Source: JANYCG01 sp031386665
Lineage (GTDB): Bacteria > Pseudomonadota > Gammaproteobacteria > Burkholderiales > Burkholderiaceae_C
NCBI GenBank assembly: GCA_031386665.1
Contig: JANNCN010000009.1
Location: forward strand, 1-44,205
Direction: 5' to 3'
DNA: 44,205 bases
A program made the position numbers and the translations under genes. The notes beneath the pieces are model-generated. The model worked only from the letters and a program-made list of their open reading frames with translations. It was not told where the DNA came from and did no database searches. Position 1 is the first letter of the stretch. Each line of letters begins with the position of its first letter. Below are positions 33,186 to 40,358 of the stretch, piece by piece.

Positions 33186-33396
33186 CCCCTCACCAATCCT
33201 CCTTCACCGCCAGCACCGCATCGCGCCCCGCCGCAGCGCGGGCAGCCAAAGCGGCGGTCGCAGTGCCCGCCACCACCACGGCCAGGCACAGCAAGGCTAG
33301 GCGGGGCCAAGGCACGGCCAAGTCCATCGTCCAGTGAAAGCTTTGCGGGTTGACCACGTGAACCAGCACGACGGACACGGCAAGCCCCAGCGCCAG
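33186..33396. repeat. Direct repeat copy 2, part of the intact permease gene
   Basis: This 211-bp stretch covers the stop codon and last 69 codons of the FtsX-type permease and is matched by 30679-30889 at a constant offset of 2507 with 7 differences (about 96.7 percent identity). Identity ends inside the gene at 33396. Confidence 0.92.
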
Positions 33397-35976
33397 CCCG
33401 GCCAATGCGCCAATCGCCGTCCAGGCCAGGCCTTCGCCCGCCACCACTGTCAAAATTTGCCGTCGCGTCAGGCCCAAATGCACCAGCAAGCCAAATTCTT
33501 TGCGCCGCGCCAGCACCTGCGCACTAAAACTGGCGGCAATGCCAAACAGGCCAATGCCAATTGCCACACCTTGCAGCCAGTAGGTCACGGCAAAACTGCG
33601 GTCAAAAATTTTGAGGGAGATCGCGCGGATTTCAGGGCTAGAGGCAAATTCGACCAAGCTGGCGGGCAGACTCGCAGGCGGCTGTTTTTCAGATGGCACG
33701 GCGCTAGGGCCTGAACCCGACCCAGCCGCCAAATCACCCGCCTTTGGCGCATTCATCGCTCCTGCAAACGCTGCCACCGCGTCCCGCACAGCCTGCTGCA
33801 CCTGGGCTGGGTCGCTGCCCGGTTTCAGCCACATCGCCACGTCGTTCACCCGTTTGTCTTGCGTCAGGCGTTCATAGTCGCCTTGGTCCATGGCTATGGT
33901 GCCAGCCTGGCGGGCGTAGTCGCGCCACACCCCGGCGATGAAAAAATCGGCCTTCTGCGCACCCAAGGTCGGCGCCAGCGCGATGTTGAGCGCCTGCAAG
34001 TTGCCGCCAGGTTGGGCGCTGTACAAATCGACCATTGCCTCGCTCACGAACACGCCCACCCTTCCGCTGGGTACGGGCAAAGGCGTGCCCACCAACGGCA
34101 GGTTTTTGGCCACTTCTGTCAATGGCCGCACCACCAGCGCGACGGCGGGTTTGGCTGAATCCAGCTGCAACTGCAAAGTGCGTTGGGTTGACAGCGCCTG
34201 CACCCCGTCAATGCGCGAAATTGCCGCCACCAGTTCGGGCGGAAAAAACACGGTGTCCCCGGCTGCGCTGCTGGTCGCCGTGCGCACGTACAAGTCCGCG
34301 GGCAGCACGGTGTTAAGCCATTCGGTCACCGACCCGCGAAAGCTGGCCACCATCACCGTCAGCGCCACGGCCAGGCTGAGTGACGCCACCACGCCACTCA
34401 CCGCCACACTGGCGCTGCCACGCAGACGGCGTGCGCGTTCAACCGCCAAAAGCGGCATCAAACGAGTTTGCAGGTGCGGGCTGATGCCGTCCAGCACCAC
34501 GCCAATCAACCATGGCAGCAGGGTGATGCCGCCCACCAGCAGCAACGCAACCGACGCGTAGGCCGCCAAAGGAATGTCAAAAACAGCGGGGGCCTTGGCC
34601 AGGGCGACGCTAGCCGCTATCAAAATCAAACTGATCCAATGGCCCATGCCAGCGCTGGGCGCAAGGCCCAAGCCCTTTAAAGTTTGCGCAGGCGGCAGTT
34701 TTTGCGCTTGGGCTGCCGGCCACCACCCGCCCGCCAAGGCTGCCAGCAGACCCAAAGTACCGTACAAAACCGCCGCCCCGCCGTGCCAATGCAAAGCCGG
34801 TGCCACCCCCGCGAAGTAGCCGCCGCCCAGATCGCCCCCCAAAATTTGTAGACTCAAGGCCGCCAACACCGTGCCCAAGCCAATGCCGGCCAAACTGCCC
34901 ACCAGGCCCAAAACGCCCGATTCCAGCAACACCAGTTGCAGGCGCTGGCGGCCCGTTAAGCCCAAAACTCCCAGCAGTGCAAACTGCTGCGCCCGCTTGG
35001 CGACGCTGAGCGACAGCACCGAAAACACCAAAAACGCCCCGGTGAACAGCGCCACCAGCGCCAAAACCGTCAGATTGACCCGGTAAGCCCGCGACAGGTT
35101 GCTGATGCGCGCGGCCGCGTCAGCGGGCGCGGTAGCGGTCAAGCCCTGGGGCCAGCCGGGCAGCCTGGCCAGCAATGTGGCAAAGTCATCGCGGTTCACC
35201 CCGGGTTTCAGTTTCAAATCAATGCGCGACAACTGCCCGCCGCGCCCAAACAGGTCTTGCGCTGCGCCCAGGTCCATCACCAGCAAAGGCGCGCCGCTGG
35301 CGTTCACGCGGCCTGCAATCCGCACGGTTTGCACTTGCAGGCCGGATTGCAGGCGCAACTGAGGGGTGGCGTTGGTATTGGAAGCGCCTGATGCAGGCGG
35401 CAGCACCAGCAGGCGGGCTGCCGCGTTGGCAAAGGCATTGCCGGGCGCAAAAACGGCGAAACGGTCTTGGGGTGAATCTGCGGGGGTGCTGTTGGGCTCG
35501 GGTTGTGGTTCGGCGTTGGGTGCGGCGCTGGATTTGGAGTTCGGGTTGGCCTTCGGATTGGCCGTCGCGCTAGCCCCTTGCGGCTGCGGCATCAGCGCGG
35601 GGGCGACCTGGGCGATCAGCAGCGCGTCCACGCCCAGCACGCGCACGGGTTTGCGCTGCCCAGACTCGGCGATCACGTAGGTGTTGATCTCCAGCACGGG
35701 TGACGCTGCTTCTAGCTGCGGATTCTGGGCTACCAGGGCATACACCGCCTCGTCAAAACTGCCCTGCGTACCGCGCAACTCCAGGTCAGGCTCGCCGTTG
35801 ACCGAGCGCACCGCTTGCGAAAACTCGTCCAGCGCAGACGCGTTGATCAAATGCACCGCAAACGCCAAGGCCACGCCCAGCATGACGGCAATGGCCGCTG
35901 CCGCGTTGCGCCACGGGTGGTGGCGCAGCTCTTGCCACGAGAAGGTTTTTAGCAGAGGCCACAAAAGTTGAGTCAC
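33190..35976 (-). CDS. FtsX/MacB-type ABC transporter permease
   Basis: The 928-residue inner-membrane protein has an N-terminal membrane anchor (RNAAAAIAVMLGVALAFAVH), a large periplasmic MacB-like domain, a first FtsX core (around TGRQRLQLVLLESGVLGLVG), central membrane segments, a second periplasmic domain and a C-terminal FtsX core (RRKEFGLLVHLGLTRRQILT). This is the layout of large YbbP/LolE-related permeases, which use ATP from a LolD-like protein to act on periplasmic substrates. No such ATPase gene is next to it. The first periplasmic domain has a Pro/Asn/Ser/Glu-rich linker at about residues 145-175. The start is GTG at 35976 (or TTG at 35979). Its last 211 bp are duplicated at 30679. 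Confidence 0.85.
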   Translation of the reverse strand: MTQLLWPLLKTFSWQELRHHPWRNAAAAIAVMLGVALAFAVHLINASALDEFSQAVRSVNGEPDLELRGTQGSFDEAVYALVAQNPQLEAASPVLEINTYVIAESGQRKPVRVLGVDALLIAQVAPALMPQPQGASATANPKANPNSKSSAAPNAEPQPEPNSTPADSPQDRFAVFAPGNAFANAAARLLVLPPASGASNTNATPQLRLQSGLQVQTVRIAGRVNASGAPLLVMDLGAAQDLFGRGGQLSRIDLKLKPGVNRDDFATLLARLPGWPQGLTATAPADAAARISNLSRAYRVNLTVLALVALFTGAFLVFSVLSLSVAKRAQQFALLGVLGLTGRQRLQLVLLESGVLGLVGSLAGIGLGTVLAALSLQILGGDLGGGYFAGVAPALHWHGGAAVLYGTLGLLAALAGGWWPAAQAQKLPPAQTLKGLGLAPSAGMGHWISLILIAASVALAKAPAVFDIPLAAYASVALLLVGGITLLPWLIGVVLDGISPHLQTRLMPLLAVERARRLRGSASVAVSGVVASLSLAVALTVMVASFRGSVTEWLNTVLPADLYVRTATSSAAGDTVFFPPELVAAISRIDGVQALSTQRTLQLQLDSAKPAVALVVRPLTEVAKNLPLVGTPLPVPSGRVGVFVSEAMVDLYSAQPGGNLQALNIALAPTLGAQKADFFIAGVWRDYARQAGTIAMDQGDYERLTQDKRVNDVAMWLKPGSDPAQVQQAVRDAVAAFAGAMNAPKAGDLAAGSGSGPSAVPSEKQPPASLPASLVEFASSPEIRAISLKIFDRSFAVTYWLQGVAIGIGLFGIAASFSAQVLARRKEFGLLVHLGLTRRQILTVVAGEGLAWTAIGALAGLALGLAVSVVLVHVVNPQSFHWTMDLAVPWPRLALLCLAVVVAGTATAALAARAAAGRDAVLAVKEDW

Positions 35977-36068
35977 CAACCAGTATATTGGGGCGCTTAC
36001 TCAAAGCCATTCTGTTGCCTCTCAATCGCCCTGCACAATTGCCTGTCATTTTGCCGCCACCACGTCCC

Positions 36069-37073
36069 ATGCAAACCCAAATTCAACCTGCCCTGACTGC
36101 CCAATCTGCGGTTTTGCCCAGTTATGCTGACGTTGTCGCCGCTGCCGCTCGGCTTGAGGGCCACGCCCACCGCACCCCAGTCATGACCTCGGCCACGGCA
36201 GACGCGGCCCTAGGCGCACAGCTGTTCTTCAAATGCGAAAACTTCCAGCGCATGGGCGCGTTCAAGTTCAGGGGCGCTTACAACGCCATGGCCATGTTGA
36301 ACGCAGCGCAGCGCCATGCCGGGGTGATTTGCTTTTCATCTGGCAACCATGCGCAGGCGGTGGCGCTGTCGGGTCGTTTGCTGGGCATTGCCACGGTTAT
36401 TTTGATGCCGCAAGACGCGCCCCCGCTCAAAATTGAAGCCACGCGCGGCTACGGTGGCGAGGTTATTTTGTACGACCGTTTCAAAGACGACCGCGAAGCC
36501 ATGATGCTGCAAATGGCAGGGCAACGCGGCCTGACCATGGTGCCGCCCTATGACCACCCCGACGTGATTGCAGGCCAAGGCACCGCCGCCAAAGAACTGT
36601 TTGACGAAGTTGGCCCGCTGGACTTTTTGCTGGTTTGCCTGGGCGGTGGCGGGCTCTTGGCAGGTTCTGCTCTGTCGGCGCGGGCCTTGTCGCCCGGCTG
36701 CAAAGTCTATGGCGTAGAACCCCAAGCCGGTAACGACGGGCAACAGTCGTTGCAAACCGGACGCATTGTGCGCATTGCCACGCCGCAAACCATTGCCGAC
36801 GGTGCCCAAACCCAAAGTGTGGGCCAACTCAACTTTGCCCTCATGCAAAATCTTGTGCATGGCGTTTTGACGGTGACTGACGACGAACTCATCAGCAGCA
36901 TGCGCTTTTACGCTGAACGCATGAAGATGCTGGTGGAACCCACGGGTGCTCTGAGCTTTGCCGCCGCGCGTTTTGCCGGTTTGCCGCTGGCGGGCAAGCG
37001 GGTGGGCGTGATTGTGAGCGGTGGCAATGTCGATTTGCAGCGTTTTGCCCAAATGATGCTAAAAACTGCATAA
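36069..37073 (+). CDS. Threonine/serine dehydratase-like PLP enzyme
   Basis: The 334-residue fold-type II PLP enzyme resembles catabolic threonine dehydratase and threo-3-hydroxyaspartate ammonia-lyase, which remove ammonia from hydroxy-amino acids. The PLP lysine is in NFQRMGAFKFRGAYNAMAML, the substrate loop is SSGNHAQAVALSG, the phosphate loop is CLGGGGLLAG, and VSGGNVDL lies at the end. There is no C-terminal ACT-like regulatory domain, so the biosynthetic IlvA is excluded. The exact substrate is not decided. The ATG at 36069 is favoured by length; the open frame extends to 35988. It diverges from the permease across 92 bp and is followed at once by a terminator. Confidence 0.9.
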   Translation: MQTQIQPALTAQSAVLPSYADVVAAAARLEGHAHRTPVMTSATADAALGAQLFFKCENFQRMGAFKFRGAYNAMAMLNAAQRHAGVICFSSGNHAQAVALSGRLLGIATVILMPQDAPPLKIEATRGYGGEVILYDRFKDDREAMMLQMAGQRGLTMVPPYDHPDVIAGQGTAAKELFDEVGPLDFLLVCLGGGGLLAGSALSARALSPGCKVYGVEPQAGNDGQQSLQTGRIVRIATPQTIADGAQTQSVGQLNFALMQNLVHGVLTVTDDELISSMRFYAERMKMLVEPTGALSFAAARFAGLPLAGKRVGVIVSGGNVDLQRFAQMMLKTA

Positions 37074-37075
37074 AT

Positions 37076-37098
37076 GAACCTGCAGGTTCTTTTTTTTT
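37076..37098 (+). terminator. Terminator after the dehydratase gene (palindrome copy C)
   Basis: GAACCTGCAGGTTC (37076-37089), a 14-bp palindrome able to fold with a TGCA loop, is followed by nine T. It begins 3 nt after the dehydratase stop codon. The same palindrome is at 25099-25112. Confidence 0.8.
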
Positions 37099-37114
37099 AA
37101 AAAGCGGGTAAAAT

Positions 37115-37186
37115 GGCCGAAATATGAATAAAAAAGGCCTCTAGCTCTCGAATAGCATACATAGTTTGCTATATAAATAATAGCAA
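37115..37186. repeat. Dispersed intergenic element, copy C
   Basis: GGCCGAAATATGA, then CCTCTAGCTCTCGA, then the hairpin TTGCTAT...ATAGCAA (37166-37186). It aligns with copy B over its whole length, in the same orientation, and with copy A in part. It lies between the dehydratase and the YjbH-like gene. The remaining 114 bp up to 37300 show nothing recognisable. Confidence 0.75.
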
Positions 37187-37300
37187 CAGAAATAGCTAAT
37201 GCCAATGATCAAATCCAGCGCCACTTCTCCTGCATAACCTTCATCGCCTTCATCGCCTTTACTTTCCCCTCGGCTCCCACGCAACACCAGAACCCACCCC

Positions 37301-39472
37301 ATGGCGACCCAATTCAAGCTCTCACCCCTTCATCCTTTCCAATCGCGTCAACATGCTGGTGTCCACCCAAGCATCGGCAGCGTCAGCACCCTGGCCGTCC
37401 TCAGCCTCCTGCTCGGTGGCGCGTCAGCCGCCTGGGCGCAATCGCCAAGCCCTCTGGCAGCCAGCACGCAGGGCATCACCGGTGGCTTGGTCATTCCGTC
37501 AGCGCAGGTATTGCCCACGGGCAGCCTGGCCTTGACCTATGGCAATTTTCAAGAAAATGCCTTGGGGCTGAACGGCACACAGAAGAATTTCAGCCTGGGG
37601 TTGGGGCTGTTTCAGGGTTTTGAGCTGTATGGCCGCCTAGCCGATTACACCGACCCGATTGCGGGCTCCATTTTGTTCAGCGGCGCGCGCGACCTGTCGG
37701 CCAATGTCAAATTCCAACTGCCAGCACTCTGGGCCACCGCCCCCAACATCGCCGTTGGGTTCAACGACGTGGCGGGCGGCGCGGCGTATTTCAAATCGGC
37801 CTACCTGGTTGTCAGCGACCAGTTTGGCCCGGTCAGCGCCACGCTGGGCTACGCGCGTGGAACGCCGCGCAACGACGCGCCGGGTGAATTTGCCACCTTC
37901 AACGGCGTCTTCGGCGGCCTGTCCGTCCCCCTGGGGGTCACTGGATTGTCTGCCTTGGCCGAATACGATGGCCGCCAAAAGCACGCGGGCCTGCGCTGGC
38001 ATTCGCCAAGTATTGCAGCGCTGGGCAATGCGCAATTTGTCGGCACCTTGCAGCAGTCGTTTGGTGCGCAAACGCCAGCGGGCCTTAATGCCGACGCCGC
38101 CAAATTCGCCGTCTCGCTGATGATGCCGCTGGGCGACACCGAGTCCAAGCAGGCGACTTACAAGCCTTCTGCCAGCCAAACACTGCCTGCGCTCGACGCC
38201 AAATCTGCTGACAGCGCCATGAAGGCCACCCCCGCAGACCGACTGGCCAGCCTGTGCAAAGCCTTGGTCGGCGTGGGCCTGGAACGAGTGCGCGTGGGCC
38301 TGCGCGACGGCATGGTCGGCAAAGTGCTGGTGGTCGAATACGAAAACAACCGCTACGCCCACAACGAAGCCGACGCCATAGGCCTGGCACTCGGCCTGGG
38401 CGCTGAAATGGCCCCGGCAGGCACCCAGCGCGTGCATGCCATCACGTTAAAGGGCGGCTTGCCGCTGTATGAAACCTCAGTGGGTGTCACCGTCTTCAGA
38501 GAATTCTTGCGCGATGGCGCGGCCAGCCCCGTGCGCGACAGCCTGGTTTGGGACCGCTTGGGCGCAACTGGCGGCTACGACGTGCAATGGCTCGACAACG
38601 CCCCCTCCAGCCATTCGCTTGTCCGGCTTGAATTGAAGCCTGAGCTCGCCTACGCCGTGGGCACCGAATTTGCCGCGTTAGATTATTCGCTGGCCGCCAA
38701 CCTGCAAGTCAAAGTGCCGCTGTGGCGTGGCGCGCGCCTGCAAAGCAACTTTGTTCAGCAGTTTGCCAACTCGCCCAATGCCCAGATTGGTGGCATTTTT
38801 GAAGACCTGCGCCAGCGCAGCGGCCTTAAAACCCTGGCCTTGCAGCAAAGTTTTTGGCTGAATCCCGACATTTTGACCAGCGTGGCCGTGGGCCGCTTTC
38901 ATTACGACGCGCTGGGCGCACAGGGCGAGGCGTTGGCTTTCATACCCGGCACATCCAACCTGCTGCGTGGCCGCGCCGCCGCCTACAACCAAGCCCCCGG
39001 CGGCTTGGTTGGGCAAGAGCGCACTTTGGCCGCCAGTTACAAACACGCCCTGGCCACTGACGTGTCGCTAGAAGCAGGCGTGCAAAAGTATGGCGACGGC
39101 AGTTTTGGCCCGTCTGTCGAATGGACGCGCTGGTTTGGCGACGTGAGCGTGCAGCTGTTCTACCGCGCGGGCGCACAACGCAAATTTGCCGGCCTGCAGC
39201 TGAGCTTTCCGCTCACCCCGCGCCAAGGCATGGCACCGGGGCCGGTCGTGTTTTCAGGCCCCTCGCAGCACGCGCAGTCCATTCGCACCCGCATCACCGA
39301 CGCGAATGAAGCCGCCAACCTGGTGCAACCCAGCGCCGTGCGCGACCTGGCCCTTGAAAGCCCGCTGGACGTGGACCAACTCAACGCCGGTCGCCTAAGC
39401 CAAACTTACTTTGCGGGACAAATTCACAGAATGCGACAAGCTTTTTACATTTATGCCACACCTGCGCTTTGA
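37301..39472 (+). CDS. YjbH/GfcD-like outer-membrane protein of polysaccharide export
   Basis: The 723-residue protein belongs to the YjbH/GfcD family, predicted outer-membrane beta-barrel proteins encoded in exopolysaccharide or capsule regions. A signal peptide is visible (VSTLAVLSLLLGGASAAWAQ, cleavage near residue 47). The mature protein begins with STQGITGGLVIPSAQVLPTG and GSLALTYGNFQEN, then barrel-like alternation of Gly and aromatic residues, a central globular region (about 300-400) and a second barrel-like half ending YFAGQIHRMRQAFYIYATPA. There is no lipobox, unlike some members. The sugar-dehydratase genes downstream support a polysaccharide role. Mechanism is unknown for the family. 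Confidence 0.85.
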   Translation: MATQFKLSPLHPFQSRQHAGVHPSIGSVSTLAVLSLLLGGASAAWAQSPSPLAASTQGITGGLVIPSAQVLPTGSLALTYGNFQENALGLNGTQKNFSLGLGLFQGFELYGRLADYTDPIAGSILFSGARDLSANVKFQLPALWATAPNIAVGFNDVAGGAAYFKSAYLVVSDQFGPVSATLGYARGTPRNDAPGEFATFNGVFGGLSVPLGVTGLSALAEYDGRQKHAGLRWHSPSIAALGNAQFVGTLQQSFGAQTPAGLNADAAKFAVSLMMPLGDTESKQATYKPSASQTLPALDAKSADSAMKATPADRLASLCKALVGVGLERVRVGLRDGMVGKVLVVEYENNRYAHNEADAIGLALGLGAEMAPAGTQRVHAITLKGGLPLYETSVGVTVFREFLRDGAASPVRDSLVWDRLGATGGYDVQWLDNAPSSHSLVRLELKPELAYAVGTEFAALDYSLAANLQVKVPLWRGARLQSNFVQQFANSPNAQIGGIFEDLRQRSGLKTLALQQSFWLNPDILTSVAVGRFHYDALGAQGEALAFIPGTSNLLRGRAAAYNQAPGGLVGQERTLAASYKHALATDVSLEAGVQKYGDGSFGPSVEWTRWFGDVSVQLFYRAGAQRKFAGLQLSFPLTPRQGMAPGPVVFSGPSQHAQSIRTRITDANEAANLVQPSAVRDLALESPLDVDQLNAGRLSQTYFAGQIHRMRQAFYIYATPAL

Positions 39473-39583
39473 GAAACCCTCAAATTCATATGTCTGCCCC
39501 GTGTTTTAAGGTAAAGTGCTTGATGGGTGGGGCATAAATTTGTCACGCGATCCAAAAACCAATTTCCCTCTAAAGGATTCCAA

Positions 39584-40162
39584 ATGAGCATGTCTTCTTC
39601 TAGTATCAAATTTTTGTTCGCAGCTGTTGCTACAGCCGCTCTGGTTGCTTGCGGTGGTGGCGGTTCGTCCACACCTGCACCTTCGGCTAAAGTCGCGACA
39701 TCTGACGCAACCGCTTCCATTGGCCCAGCCAACGGCGCTACCATCGCCAATGCCGTCGCCAACACTTCATTCACGTTTGCTGGTGGCACATTGGGTTCTA
39801 CCGGTTCAACAGTTGTGCAATTCACCGACAAGTCGGCAACGCCTGCGTTCAGCGCAACATCTAGCGCCGGTGTTGTCACAGGTACAACCACCTTCGGTTC
39901 GTGCATCTTCACTGTCAAGACTTCGACCAACCCATTAGTGGCTGTGGGCACAGTGTTCACCTACAACCCTTGCACCTTCACTGTCGCTACGGCTGGCGCT
40001 CCTGCAAACGGTTCGTCGTCTTCCCGTGTTGCGACCTTTAACTTCTCCCCAAGTACTGGCACCGCTTCGATTCCTGTCATCGTCGCTGCAGATGGCGCGA
40101 TTTTGATCAATGGAGTCTTCTTGGGCGGCGTTGGCCTGTCAGTCACCACCGGCGCGAACTAA
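39584..40162 (+). CDS. Small Ser/Thr/Gly-rich lipoprotein, unknown function
   Basis: The 192-residue protein starts with a lipoprotein signal: KFLFAAVATAALVACGGGGS, in which the lipobox L-V-A-C places the lipidated Cys at residue 22. The mature part is low in charge and rich in Ser, Thr, Gly, Ala and Val, with beta-strand-like stretches. Two later cysteines (in FGSCIFTVKT and YNPCTFTVAT) could form a disulfide. The ATG at 39584 has AAAGGA 7 nt upstream. No family was recognised. A strong terminator follows, so it is probably a single transcription unit. Its position between the YjbH-like and dehydratase genes suggests, but does not show, a cell-surface role. Confidence 0.8.
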   Translation: MSMSSSSIKFLFAAVATAALVACGGGGSSTPAPSAKVATSDATASIGPANGATIANAVANTSFTFAGGTLGSTGSTVVQFTDKSATPAFSATSSAGVVTGTTTFGSCIFTVKTSTNPLVAVGTVFTYNPCTFTVATAGAPANGSSSSRVATFNFSPSTGTASIPVIVAADGAILINGVFLGGVGLSVTTGAN

Positions 40163-40205
40163 TCGTTGCTGTATTGGCTTACAGTTTTCTGCAAAGCCAA
40201 TCCCC

Positions 40206-40242
40206 AAAGCCCCCGCTGCTGTCAGCGGGGGCTTTTTGTTTT
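40206..40242 (+). terminator. Strong Rho-independent terminator after the lipoprotein gene
   Basis: AAAGCCCCCGCTG (40206-40218) pairs with CAGCGGGGGCTTT (40223-40235) around a 4-nt loop, followed by TTGTTTT. The GC-rich stem of at least 10 bp makes this the clearest terminator in the window. A further inverted repeat (GTGGGCT 40243-40249, AGCCCAC 40282-40288) follows in the leader of the next gene. Confidence 0.95.
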
Positions 40243-40358
40243 GTGGGCTTAGGTTTCCAGTGCGCTTGCGTGTTGCAAAATAGCCCACTGCGCCCGAGCT
40301 TGAAGAGCATAAAGCGAAACCCCGACCCCAAAGGTAACCCCAGAATTCACCGCACCGC

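Larger units (their letters stand above)
30679..33396. mobile_element. Restriction-modification insertion bounded by 211-bp direct repeats
   Basis: The two ends, 30679-30889 and 33186-33396, are direct repeats of 211 bp with 7 mismatches and no gaps. Both are the 3' end of the FtsX-type permease gene. Between them, about 2.3 kb carry a C5-cytosine methyltransferase and a DUF4928-type gene, both on the plus strand and opposite to all neighbours. The octamer CGCTAAGT occurs just outside both repeats (30671-30678 and 33171-33178), so the duplication may be slightly longer with a 7-nt indel. No transposase, integrase or terminal inverted repeat is seen. The interior is poorer in G+C: a sampled 60-bp line has 48 percent against 68 percent in the permease. 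Confidence 0.8.

Noticed and set aside
30679..33396. Restriction-modification unit as a transposon or integron cassette
   Set aside because: No transposase, integrase, terminal inverted repeats or attC-like site is visible; long direct repeats of host gene sequence explain the ends better.
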